DNA from: UMGS1279 sp045540715
Lineage (GTDB): Bacteria > Bacillota > Clostridia > Oscillospirales > Acutalibacteraceae
Assembly (NCBI GenBank): GCA_045540715.1
Contig: JAZQHT010000014.1
Location: 78,186-142,185 of the forward strand
Direction of reading: 5' to 3'
Length of the DNA stretch: 64,000 bases
Part shown: piece after piece, positions 49,390-57,069 of the stretch
How positions within the stretch are numbered: position 1 is the first letter of the stretch
How the letters are laid out: every line of letters starts with the position of its first letter
Notes under the pieces: model-generated
Database searches by the model: none
What the model was told of the DNA's origin: nothing
Seen by the model: only the letters and a program-made list of their open reading frames with translations
Program-made: the position numbers and the translations under genes

Positions 49390-50571
49390 TTGAACAGATT
49401 TGTATATGCAGATAACGCCGCTACAACGTCGGTTTCTAACGAGGTTTTAGAGGTTGTTACAGACACACTTAAAAATGTTTACGGCAATCCAAGCTCTCTA
49501 TACGAAATGGGGGGCATGGCAAAGTCGGTTATAGATACTGCAAGAGATAGAGTTGCTACTGCTCTTGGTTGCGAAAGCAAAGAGGTATATTTTACTTCGG
49601 GCGGAAGCGAAGCAGATAACTGGGCAATTAAGGGTGCCGCAAAGCGTATGCTTAAAAAGGGTAAGAACGAAATTATTTCTACCGTTTTTGAACACCACGC
49701 AGTTTTGCACACACTAAAAGCACTAGAAAAAGAGGGCTTTAAGGTAACCCTTTTACCTGTTTATTCTAACGGTATTATAAAACTAGAAGACCTTAAAAAT
49801 GCAATTACAGAAAAAACAGGTCTTGTTACAATTATGTATGCCAATAACGAAATTGGAACTATTCAACCAATTGAAGATATTGGCGCAATTTGTAAAGAAA
49901 AGGGCATTTTATTCCACACCGACGCCGTTCAAGCGGTTGGCAACCTTGAAATTGACGTTAAAAAGCAAAATATTGATATGCTAAGTCTTTCGGCTCATAA
50001 GTTCCACGGCCCTAAAGGCGTTGGCGCACTTTATATAAATAAATCTGTTTTTATTGATAATCTTATTGACGGCGGCGCACAAGAAAGAAGTCGCAGAGCA
50101 GGTACAGAAAACACCGCAGGTATTGCAGGTCTTGGCAAAGCAATTGAGCTTGCCACTAAAAACATTGAAGAAAAACAAAAGAAATTAAAAGAAATTTCTA
50201 ACAGAATTATTGAAGGGGCTTTAAAAATTGAAAGAAGCCGCCTTAATGGCGACCCCGATAAGCGCCTATGCGGTAACGTTAACCTTTGCTTTGAGGGTAT
50301 TGAGGGCGAAAGCTTACTTTTAATGCTAGACTTAAAGGGTGTACAGGCCTCTTCCGGTTCTGCTTGTACTTCGGGCTCGCTGGATCCTAGCCACGTGCTA
50401 CTCTCTATTGGTCTTCCACACGAAATAGCACACGGCTCGCTTAGACTTTCTTTTTCTGACGAAAACACAATTGAAGATGCCGATTATATTTTATCGGTGC
50501 TTCCCGATATAATTAATAGACTTCGCGAAATGTCTCCGCTTTGGGACAGAATTAAAAGGGAGGAAAAATAA
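49390..50571 (+). CDS. Cysteine desulfurase (NifS/IscS family)
   Basis: 393 residues. YADNAATTSVSNEVLE at the N-terminus, SGGSEADNWAIKGAA, LSAHKFHGPKGVGALY with the PLP Lys, and the active-site Cys in SSGSACTSGSLDPSHVL. It frees sulfur from cysteine for Fe-S clusters. The start codon is TTG at 49390, well placed behind AGGAGG; no in-frame ATG lies nearby. It overlaps the scaffold gene by one base (TAATG). Confidence 0.95.
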   Translation: MNRFVYADNAATTSVSNEVLEVVTDTLKNVYGNPSSLYEMGGMAKSVIDTARDRVATALGCESKEVYFTSGGSEADNWAIKGAAKRMLKKGKNEIISTVFEHHAVLHTLKALEKEGFKVTLLPVYSNGIIKLEDLKNAITEKTGLVTIMYANNEIGTIQPIEDIGAICKEKGILFHTDAVQAVGNLEIDVKKQNIDMLSLSAHKFHGPKGVGALYINKSVFIDNLIDGGAQERSRRAGTENTAGIAGLGKAIELATKNIEEKQKKLKEISNRIIEGALKIERSRLNGDPDKRLCGNVNLCFEGIEGESLLLMLDLKGVQASSGSACTSGSLDPSHVLLSIGLPHEIAHGSLRLSFSDENTIEDADYILSVLPDIINRLREMSPLWDRIKREEK

Positions 50572-51008
50572 TGTATACTAAAGAAGTTATGGACCACTTC
50601 ACTAACCCCAGAAATATGGGCGAAATTGAAAATGCCGACGGCATTGGTGAAGTTGGCAACGCCAAGTGCGGCGATATTATGAAAATGTTTTTAAAAATTG
50701 AAAACGGAATTATTGTTGACTGCAAATTTAAAACCTACGGTTGCGCTTCTGCTATTGCAACAAGCTCTATTGCAACCGAAATGATTAAAGGTAAAAGCAT
50801 TAACGATGCAATAGCCCTTTCTAATAAAGCAGTTGTTACTGCTTTGGGCGGTCTTCCAACACATAAAATTCACTGCTCAGTTTTAGCAGAACAAGCAATT
50901 AAAGCGGCTTTATCTGATTATTACACCAAACAAGGAATTGACCCCGAACCAATCGTTGGTAAAATTTCAGAGTGCGATCACGATCATTGTGATTCTTGCG
51001 GCATGTAA
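50571..51008 (+). CDS. Iron-sulfur cluster scaffold, NifU/IscU N-terminal type
   Basis: 145 residues. MDHFTNPRNMGEIENADG, the three cluster cysteines in GNAKCGDIM, TYGCASAIATSS and HKIHCSVLAEQAI, and a His/Cys-rich tail (CDHDHCDSCGM) not found in plain IscU. Assembles Fe-S clusters with the upstream desulfurase. The metal-binding-looking tail is typical of the NifU-like scaffolds of Clostridia. Confidence 0.93.
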   Translation: MYTKEVMDHFTNPRNMGEIENADGIGEVGNAKCGDIMKMFLKIENGIIVDCKFKTYGCASAIATSSIATEMIKGKSINDAIALSNKAVVTALGGLPTHKIHCSVLAEQAIKAALSDYYTKQGIDPEPIVGKISECDHDHCDSCGM

Positions 51009-51022
51009 TATAAAGCCGTATT

Positions 51023-51066
51023 GTCGGTTCGAAACCATCCCGACGTTAATAAAAACTATGGAAGGA
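51023..51066 (+). promoter_or_regulatory. PreQ1-I riboswitch controlling queT
   Basis: Stem GTCGG (51023-51027) / CCGAC (51040-51044), a loop TTCGAAACCATC that matches the known TTCTAGCTACAC pattern, then an A-rich tail AAAAACTATGGAAGGA that should fold back into the loop as the H-type pseudoknot. The tail carries the queT ribosome site, so binding of preQ1 is expected to hide it (translational control). No terminator is present. Confidence 0.82.
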
Positions 51067-51075
51067 AAATTAAAT

Positions 51076-51576
51076 ATGTCAAACACAAAAAAATTAGTGC
51101 TAACAGCATTAATTGCAGCGTCGTACGCCGTTACAACCTTAGCAATTGCTCCCTTTTCTTTTGGGGCAATACAGTTTAGAGCTTCGGAAGTTTTAACCAT
51201 TTTGCCCGTTTTTACCCCTTATGCAATTCCCGGTCTTGCGGTTGGTTGCTTTATTGCCAATATTTTTAGTCCGTTTGGAATTATTGATATGGTTTTTGGC
51301 ACCATTGCAACACTTATTGCGGCGGTTTTAGGGTATTTGGTACGTAATATAAAAGTTAAAGGCTTCCCCGTTTTTGCACCCTTTTTTGCAGTTATTTCTA
51401 ACGGTGTCATTATAGGGGCGGTTACCTCTATTATGGCAAACCTTGATTTTAACGGTTTTTTAATAAACCTCGGTCTTATATCTTTAAGCGAAGCCATTTC
51501 TTGCTATATATTAGGTATTCCTTTTTATTACGGCCTAAACTCGTTAATTAAAAAAGGAAGAATTAGTTTGAAATAA
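51076..51576 (+). CDS. queT: Queuosine precursor ECF transporter S component QueT
   Basis: 166 residues with about five membrane helices. LVLTALIAASYAVTTLAIAP then FSFGAIQFRASEVLTILPVF is the QueT signature, and the small hydrophobic protein fits an ECF substrate-binding S subunit. It imports preQ1 or a related deazaguanine, which agrees with the preQ1 riboswitch ahead of it. ATG at 51076 follows GGAAGGA. The energy-coupling ATPases and T subunit lie elsewhere, as is usual for group II ECF transporters. Confidence 0.92.
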   Translation: MSNTKKLVLTALIAASYAVTTLAIAPFSFGAIQFRASEVLTILPVFTPYAIPGLAVGCFIANIFSPFGIIDMVFGTIATLIAAVLGYLVRNIKVKGFPVFAPFFAVISNGVIIGAVTSIMANLDFNGFLINLGLISLSEAISCYILGIPFYYGLNSLIKKGRISLK

Positions 51577-51608
51577 AAAAAGTCCGTATTAAACGGACTT
51601 ATTTATTA
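51575..51608. terminator. Terminator between queT and DUF4363
   Basis: AAAAAAAGTCCGT, loop, ACGGACTTATTTATTAT. Serves both convergent genes. Confidence 0.82.
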
Positions 51609-51986
51609 TAGGAAAGAAAATAGCGAAAACTTTTCGGCATCTTTAATATCTGTAACCAAAAAGATAATTTCTGAAAGGGTTGCTCTTAGGTGGTCTTTAC
51701 TTTCTTTTGTGCAATAATCGCTTACAGAAAAAACCTTCTCGCTAATTTCGTCAATGCGGTTCATATTAACAAAAACTATAAGGTAATTTTGATAAATATT
51801 CCACTTGTTTGAAAGTTTGGCGGCTTCTTTTTTTGCCGCATTATAATCTTCTCTTTTTGCGGCGGTAACTAAAATAGATAGATCGTTATTAATTTCATCC
51901 ACCATTTTGCTTACGGTAAAGGCTCCTATAAAGCAAATTAGTATTGCAACAATTAAAAATATTATACTTATATAAAACCTTTTCAT
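51606..51986 (-). CDS. DUF4363 family membrane-anchored protein
   Basis: 126 residues: one N-terminal membrane helix (IIFLIVAILICFIGAFTVSKM), then a helical extracytoplasmic domain (KREDYNAAKKEAAKLSNKWNIYQNYLIVFVN). This is the DUF4363 pattern, a family encoded next to DUF421 proteins in spore formers. It overlaps that gene by four bases (ATGA), so the two are translationally coupled. Function unknown. Confidence 0.82.
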   Translation of the reverse strand: MKRFYISIIFLIVAILICFIGAFTVSKMVDEINNDLSILVTAAKREDYNAAKKEAAKLSNKWNIYQNYLIVFVNMNRIDEISEKVFSVSDYCTKESKDHLRATLSEIIFLVTDIKDAEKFSLFSFL

Positions 51987-52645
51987 TTGTTTTGTTCCTT
52001 ATTAATAATTATGCTTTCGCTTCCCTTTGTTAGGGTCATTAAATAAATGTCTTCTAAATTTTGCTTTTTCTTTTTTATAAATTGCAAAAGTTCTTCTTCG
52101 GTTATATTTAAAAAGTTTAAAGCGCTATATACAATTTTGCCGTCGCTTACAACAAGCATTGGAAGTGTATCGGGTGAATTATCCATTGTTATTGGAGCAT
52201 ATTCGCTTTTTTGTTGAACCGACAGGTTGCCGTTTAGTTCTAAAACGGCAGAGTGCACGGTTGAAACGTCAAAAATTCCCTGTTCGCGAAGAAGTTGGGT
52301 TAAATCTTGCGAGGACATCCTAACGTAATGCATAGCCTTTTGGTCTATTTTGCCGTTAGATATTAACACAACGGGACTACCGCTTAAAATCTTTTTAGCG
52401 CCGGGGTGCCGCATTGTTATTACCGAAATACCAATTTCTAAAAATACCAAAATAAAAATACCAATAAAACTTAAAAGCACCGGCTGACCCAAATCTTGCA
52501 ACGAAATTGCCGCAAGTTCACTTATTAGCATTGTAACCACAAGTTCTGTTGGTTGCATATCGCCAATTTGCCGTTTACCCATTAAGCGTATAGCCACAGA
52601 TATAAATAAATATATAATTAATGTTCTTAAAACAACTCTTATAAT
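51983..52645 (-). CDS. DUF421 (YetF-type) membrane protein, probable ATT start
   Basis: A DUF421/YetF protein: two or three N-terminal helices, RLMGKRQIGDMQPTELVVTMLISELA, then cytosolic domains with SGSPVVLISNGKIDQKAM and QDLTQLLREQGIFDVSTV. The first usual start codon in frame is GTG at 52597, but that cuts into the first helix. The sequence before it stays open and encodes the conserved family beginning (IRVVLRTLIIYLFISVAIRL). The only plausible start there is ATT at 52645, with AGGGGG nine bases upstream. That gives 220 residues, the family's normal length. Confidence 0.8.
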   Translation of the reverse strand: MIRVVLRTLIIYLFISVAIRLMGKRQIGDMQPTELVVTMLISELAAISLQDLGQPVLLSFIGIFILVFLEIGISVITMRHPGAKKILSGSPVVLISNGKIDQKAMHYVRMSSQDLTQLLREQGIFDVSTVHSAVLELNGNLSVQQKSEYAPITMDNSPDTLPMLVVSDGKIVYSALNFLNITEEELLQFIKKKKQNLEDIYLMTLTKGSESIIINKEQNK

Positions 52646-52713
52646 ACGCCCGTGCCCCCTTTGCTTTAAAATATTATTACCTGAATATTAAAAAATATTA
52701 AAAGGACAAATTT

Positions 52714-53532
52714 ATGGAACTTAGTTTAATTGAAAGAAGTTTAATAAAACGCTACCGCAAAAAAATATGGAACCGCTTTATTGAAGCGGTTACAGTTTAC
52801 GACCTTATTAAAGAAAACGACCGTATTGCCGTTTGTATTTCGGGTGGTAAAGATAGTTTTATTATGGCAAAACTTTTAGAAGAACTTCAAAAGCACGGCC
52901 ACACCAAATTTGAATTAGAATATATTGTTATGAACCCCGGTTATAACGAAGAAAACGCCCGTCTTATTGAAGAAAACGCTAAAAAATTAAATATTCCCAT
53001 AAAGGTTTTTAACAGCGATATTTTTGAAGTAACCGAAAAGGTTGGCGGAAGTCCTTGTTACTTGTGCGCCAGAATGCGCCGCGGTTGTCTTTATTCTTAT
53101 GCAAAAAGTTTGGGTTGCAATAAAATTGCTTTGGGGCACCATTTTGACGACGTTATCGAAACAACCCTTATGGGTATGCTTTACAGCGGTCAGTTTAACA
53201 GTATGATGCCCAAACTAAAATCTATAAACTTTGAAGGTATGGAGCTTATTCGTCCGCTTTACTGCGTTAGAGAAGCCGATATTATTGCTTGGGCAAATTT
53301 TGCAGAGCTTAAATTTATTGCTTGCGCTTGCAAATTAACAGAAGGCGTAGAAAATAAAGAGCTTACAAGCTACCGTAAAAAAGTAAAAGCCCTTATAAAA
53401 GAGCTTAAAAAGGACGACGACCTTGTGGACGTTAATATTTTTAAAAGTATGCACAACGTTAATTTAGACCAAATTGTAGGCTTTAAAAAGGGCGAAGAAA
53501 AACACCTGTTTTTAGAATATTACGATGAATAA
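52714..53532 (+). CDS. TtcA-family tRNA 2-thiolation PP-loop protein
   Basis: 272 residues. PP-loop VCISGGKDSFIMAKLLEEL, CYLCARMRRGCLYSYA (CxxC at the expected place), LGHHFDDVIETTLMGMLYSG and the later Cys pair ACACK fit TtcA/TtuA-type enzymes that bind an Fe-S cluster and thiolate tRNA (C32 for TtcA). It lacks the N-terminal zinc finger of TtuA, which favours TtcA. GGACAAATTT precedes the ATG. Divergent from the DUF421 gene. Confidence 0.85.
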   Translation: MELSLIERSLIKRYRKKIWNRFIEAVTVYDLIKENDRIAVCISGGKDSFIMAKLLEELQKHGHTKFELEYIVMNPGYNEENARLIEENAKKLNIPIKVFNSDIFEVTEKVGGSPCYLCARMRRGCLYSYAKSLGCNKIALGHHFDDVIETTLMGMLYSGQFNSMMPKLKSINFEGMELIRPLYCVREADIIAWANFAELKFIACACKLTEGVENKELTSYRKKVKALIKELKKDDDLVDVNIFKSMHNVNLDQIVGFKKGEEKHLFLEYYDE

Positions 53533-53534
53533 AT

Positions 53535-53569
53535 AAAACCACCTACCGTAGTAAGTGGTTTTTTGTTAA
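53535..53569. terminator. Terminator of the ttcA-like gene (copy 1 of a duplicated terminator)
   Basis: AACCACCTA, loop, TAAGTGGTTTTTTG. About 39 bases here are nearly identical (one mismatch) to the terminator at 54612-54648. Confidence 0.8.
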
Positions 53570-54519
53570 TTAATTTTTATTTTTTGTGTTTTATTATTTT
53601 TATCTCTATAATAGTAATAATTATTTTTTATGGTTATACATCTTGAAAAATCTTTTAAAGCTCCTTTTTCTATCATAACGGCTTCTTCCGGACTAGTAGC
53701 ACAGGCATAAAGAATTTGTTGTTTGTTTTCTATTTTTACATAATAAATAAGTCCATCATAATACATTACCGATTCTTCGTATATATGACCATCATCTAAA
53801 CTATCAGTAGAATTTTCAATAACTCTGACAGTTCCATCTACATATTCACAAAGTTTATAGGGAAGGCGTTGCGTAAATACAAAATTGCCGTTTTCTGTTA
53901 GAACGAATTTTGAATAAAGCGTATTAGTTAAGTTTTTGTCTTCGCTATAAACCCCGCCACCTAAAATCTTTTCTGTTTTTTGGGTGATTATATTCTTTTT
54001 ATATATTGTAAAGGTTCTTTCGGCGTGGTCGATATAATATACGTTTTCGCCATAAATATCATATTGAGCCACATCGTTGTGTAGTACAATTGGCTTTAAA
54101 TCGGTAGTACTAATTAAATATAACTCAATAGCATCGCAAACAAACACGTTATTATTATAAATTTTCATATCATTAAGACCATTAAACTGTTCGTGCGATA
54201 CCAAAAGTTCTTGTTGATTTGTTCCGTTTTTAAGCACTCGGCTTAATGCATTGTAAGTGCTATCGTTACCGCACAAATAGTAAACATAATCTCCGTTTAT
54301 TGCTAACTGATAAATTTTATTATCTTTTTCATCTTCAAAAATAACGGTATCGTTTTTATATATTTTATTTTCAAAATAATAGTATTTATCGTTACCGTCA
54401 TATTCAATAATTTCTTCACTTATATTGTTTAAAATAGAAGAATTATCTATAGGTGTTTGTGTGCACCCTGCAAGTAAAAGCAAGCAAATGGCTAATATCA
54501 ACGATAATACTTTTTTCAT
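53566..54519 (-). CDS. Lipoprotein with DUF5050-like beta-propeller repeats
   Basis: 317 residues. Signal and lipobox KKVLSLILAICLLLLAGCTQ, lipid Cys at ~17. The rest is repeats of Tyr-rich strands of the type GDYVYYLCGNDS, NNVFVCDAIELYLIS and GENVYYIDHAERTFTIYKK, as in DUF5050/WD-like lipoproteins of Clostridia. Presumably faces the outside; no enzyme motif. ATG at 54519 has AAGGCGGTG upstream; the frame extends to 54570 without a signal. The gene is framed by two nearly identical terminators. Confidence 0.78.
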   Translation of the reverse strand: MKKVLSLILAICLLLLAGCTQTPIDNSSILNNISEEIIEYDGNDKYYYFENKIYKNDTVIFEDEKDNKIYQLAINGDYVYYLCGNDSTYNALSRVLKNGTNQQELLVSHEQFNGLNDMKIYNNNVFVCDAIELYLISTTDLKPIVLHNDVAQYDIYGENVYYIDHAERTFTIYKKNIITQKTEKILGGGVYSEDKNLTNTLYSKFVLTENGNFVFTQRLPYKLCEYVDGTVRVIENSTDSLDDGHIYEESVMYYDGLIYYVKIENKQQILYACATSPEEAVMIEKGALKDFSRCITIKNNYYYYRDKNNKTQKIKIN

Positions 54520-54611
54520 AAAAACACCGCCTTTTTCTTTATTATAACACCATAATATATTAAAGCGCAATTATGCATTATTACAAAAATACTATTATGT
54601 TTTTAGTGAAA

Positions 54612-54648
54612 AAATAAAACCACCTACCGTAGTAGGTGGTTTTTTGTT
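54612..54648. terminator. Terminator of the YidC-fusion operon (copy 2 of a duplicated terminator)
   Basis: AACCACCTA, loop CCGTAG, TAGGTGGTTTTTTG. A perfect stem; the copy at 53535 differs by one base. Confidence 0.85.
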
Positions 54649-54859
54649 AGATTTCTTCGTCATCGTCTATTAAAGTAACTTCGCCTTCAGTTTCTTTAAT
54701 TCCTTTTTCTTCTAAGTGAAGTTTTTCGGCAACCTTTTTCTTTGCTTTACGCCACCAAATAATAACGGCGGCACTAATTGCGGCGCCAACACCGGCAATT
54801 GCTGCAGCGGCAACCGACACAACCGAAGGGTCCACGTATAAAGTAATCGGACTTAACAT
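54647..54859 (-). CDS. Small single-helix membrane protein
   Basis: 70 residues. A short extracytoplasmic N-terminus, one helix (VVSVAAAAIAGVGAAISAAVIIWW), then a basic stop-transfer region (RKAKKKVAEKLHLEEK) and an acidic tail (TLIDDDEEI). ATG at 54859 follows AAGGAGAAAAAAAT. It lies 13 bases after the YidC-glycerophosphotransferase fusion gene, so it may be an accessory of that protein. No family recognised with confidence. Confidence 0.65.
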   Translation of the reverse strand: MLSPITLYVDPSVVSVAAAAIAGVGAAISAAVIIWWRKAKKKVAEKLHLEEKGIKETEGEVTLIDDDEEI

Positions 54860-54872
54860 ATTTTTTTCTCCT

Positions 54873-56942
54873 TTATTTTTTAATAAGCTTTTTAATAATG
54901 TATTTTGCGCCAACAGCGCCGGCAGTGCCTAAATTATAGAAATATTCTTCGCGCTCTTTTTTGGCGTTTTCATAAAAACTCTTATCGTTTAATAAGCTTT
55001 TTACGGTATCAGCAATTTTGCTTTCAAGGTCTTCGGGGTTAATATCAACACCGAGCACACTTCTTAAACGAATTTCTTGCGGAACAATACCCAAATTTTC
55101 GTAATTTGGATTTTCTACCTTCATTTTGGTATTAACAAAAATACCCGGCTTTAAGGTTGCAAAACCAAATTCTATACCGGTACCCGACCAGTCGGTAATT
55201 ATAATATCGGAACTATATATAGATTCGCTAGAGCTAAAGTCAAGCTCGAACTCTAAATTTTCGCCCACCTTATCGGCATATCTTTCGCAAACTGCAAGCA
55301 TTTTTTCTTTATAGCGCTTCATATATTCGGGGTGGGGACGAACTATAATTTTATAATCGTCGCAATAAAGTTGTTTAATTAAAACGTCAATGCAACTATC
55401 AATTAGGTTATCTTCTTGCCAAGATGGAGCAATTAAAATTTGCTTTTTGCCGCCTTCTCTTTTCGGCATTTTTTCGTAAGAATCAATAAGTTTTTCTATA
55501 AAGGGATAACCAAATTCAACTAAGGTTTTTTCTTTTGTGCCGTAAAGTTTTTCGCTGGCTCTTATTTCTTTAGCAATATTCGGGCCTGTACAGAAAATAG
55601 TATCGTAATTATCTAAACTATTTTCTTTAAAGGTCATATGTAAACTATTGGGGTCGTGCGGAACAAAGATATACTCAATATCTTTACGCATAAGCGAACG
55701 TTTTAAATACATATTATCAAGGTCGGGGGTTGTCATAACAACAATGTCGGCCTCAATTTTCATCATTAAGGTAATTAGCTTTTTAACACCAATATAATAT
55801 GGTTTGATTTTGGGTTCTTCTTTTGCTAATTCAAATATCTTATCGTCAGGGTCGTTAGTAACGTAGTGAATCGTAACGTTGGTTTTCTTTAAAAGATACT
55901 CTACAATTTCGGCATAGTATTTATAAAAGCCACTGCGTTCAGAATAAATTACTAAATGCTTATTGCCAATACTAAAGAAGCGCTTATAATCTTCTTTTTC
56001 GCGTTTAGCGTTTTCATCCTTGCCAAACGGCTTTTTCTTTTCGCCCAAACTTTGCATAGCTTTAAGTTCTTTGCGGCTTTCTTCAAGCGCTTCGTAATCA
56101 ACGTATTTTTTAGGTGAAATAATTGCGTTTAAAATGTAAAGCTGAATAACTGCAAACAAGTTACTTGCAACCCAATAAAGTGCAATACCTGCAGGCACAA
56201 AGAAACCTAAATAAAGTGAAAGGCCAACTGAAAATACTAAAGTTCCCCATTTATTAGCCTTGCTTTGTTCAGACTGTAAAACGTTTGAGGTGTTTTGGCA
56301 AACGCAAAGTAAATATGAAGAAAGACCTGCAATAATTGGAACAAGTATTGTTATGCCAAACGTTTGACTTGGAATATAAGAAAGGTTTATACCTAAAAAG
56401 CCAAGTTCAAAGCTTGTAATTTGTTTTAAATACTCGGCACTAACTATTGCTTCAAACTCTTTAAAATGATCGCCCTTAATTAAATTAATGGCGGTTAGCT
56501 GAATTGAAGAAGATTCTACCGACTGCCCCGAAATTTGAGCAGCTAGGTTATTAATAGCATCAATTGTTTCTTTTGGAAGATGAAAAAGATGTGTAAAGGG
56601 GTTATAAATAACACCAATAACACCCAATAAAATTACAATTTGCAATACAAGTGGTATTAAAGAAGCTAAAGGATTATATTTTTCTTGTTTGTAAAGTTTA
56701 GATTCTTCAATAGCAATTGTATCGGCATCGCCAAAATATTTTGCCTTAATACGATTAATTGCAGGTTGAATTTTAACCATTTTAATTGAGTTTTTTTGCA
56801 CCCAAACTGCAACAGGTAATAATATAAACTTTGTTATTAAGGTAAATACAATTATAGCAAGGCCGTAATTATGTATAAAGTTATAACAGAATTCCATAAC
56901 GTATCCTAAAGGATACGCAATAATATCGGTTAACGAACCCAT
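54873..56942 (-). CDS. YidC/Oxa1 insertase domain fused to a CDP-glycerol glycerophosphotransferase-like domain
   Basis: 689 residues. Residues ~1-275 have the YidC/Oxa1 pattern: NYGLAIIVFTLITKFILLPV, VQKNSIKMVKIQPAINRIKAKY, SYLLCVCQNTSN and SLYLGFFVPAGIALYWVASN, with the other membrane segments between. After a charged linker (~275-325), residues ~330-689 match the CDP-glycerol glycerophosphotransferase family (TagB/TagF type): EYIFVPHDPNSLHMTF, DTIFCTGPNIAKEIRASEK, QILIAPSWQEDNLID, IIVRPHPEY and IIITDWSGTGIEFGFA. The start is ATG 56942, seven bases after AGGAGG; ATG 56948 is too close. Teichoic-acid-like polymer assembly coupled to membrane insertion is an inference. Confidence 0.85.
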   Translation of the reverse strand: MGSLTDIIAYPLGYVMEFCYNFIHNYGLAIIVFTLITKFILLPVAVWVQKNSIKMVKIQPAINRIKAKYFGDADTIAIEESKLYKQEKYNPLASLIPLVLQIVILLGVIGVIYNPFTHLFHLPKETIDAINNLAAQISGQSVESSSIQLTAINLIKGDHFKEFEAIVSAEYLKQITSFELGFLGINLSYIPSQTFGITILVPIIAGLSSYLLCVCQNTSNVLQSEQSKANKWGTLVFSVGLSLYLGFFVPAGIALYWVASNLFAVIQLYILNAIISPKKYVDYEALEESRKELKAMQSLGEKKKPFGKDENAKREKEDYKRFFSIGNKHLVIYSERSGFYKYYAEIVEYLLKKTNVTIHYVTNDPDDKIFELAKEEPKIKPYYIGVKKLITLMMKIEADIVVMTTPDLDNMYLKRSLMRKDIEYIFVPHDPNSLHMTFKENSLDNYDTIFCTGPNIAKEIRASEKLYGTKEKTLVEFGYPFIEKLIDSYEKMPKREGGKKQILIAPSWQEDNLIDSCIDVLIKQLYCDDYKIIVRPHPEYMKRYKEKMLAVCERYADKVGENLEFELDFSSSESIYSSDIIITDWSGTGIEFGFATLKPGIFVNTKMKVENPNYENLGIVPQEIRLRSVLGVDINPEDLESKIADTVKSLLNDKSFYENAKKEREEYFYNLGTAGAVGAKYIIKKLIKK

Positions 56943-56965
56943 AATCATTCCTCCTAAACATTATA

Positions 56966-56994
56966 ATTATACCACGCATGGTAGTTTTTGTCTA
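56966..56994 (-). promoter_or_regulatory. Promoter of the YidC-fusion gene with an inverted repeat in the spacer
   Basis: TAGACA (56989-56994), 17-base spacer, TATAAT (56966-56971) on the minus strand. TACCACGCATGGTA (56970-56983), a 5-bp inverted repeat around four bases, overlaps the -10 and spacer and could be an operator. Confidence 0.6.
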
Positions 56995-57003
56995 TACGAA
57001 TTA

Positions 57004-57032
57004 TTGACTAAACTTTTTGGCTATGCTAAAAT
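57004..57032 (+). promoter_or_regulatory. Promoter of the LTA-synthase-like gene
   Basis: TTGACT (57004-57009), 17-base spacer, TAAAAT (57027-57032). Divergent from the YidC-fusion promoter ten bases away, so one regulator could control both. Confidence 0.65.
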
Positions 57033-57069
57033 ATAATTACAGTTTTTTAAATCAGAAAGGACGGTTTTT

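Noticed and set aside
50388..50400. CACGTG core near CCTAGCCACGTGCTAC as a parS site
   Set aside because: The flanks do not match the parS consensus and it lies inside the coding sequence of the desulfurase.
51983..52597. DUF421 gene truncated at its N-terminus
   Set aside because: The upstream frame stays open and encodes the conserved family beginning, so an unusual start codon explains the gap better than truncation.
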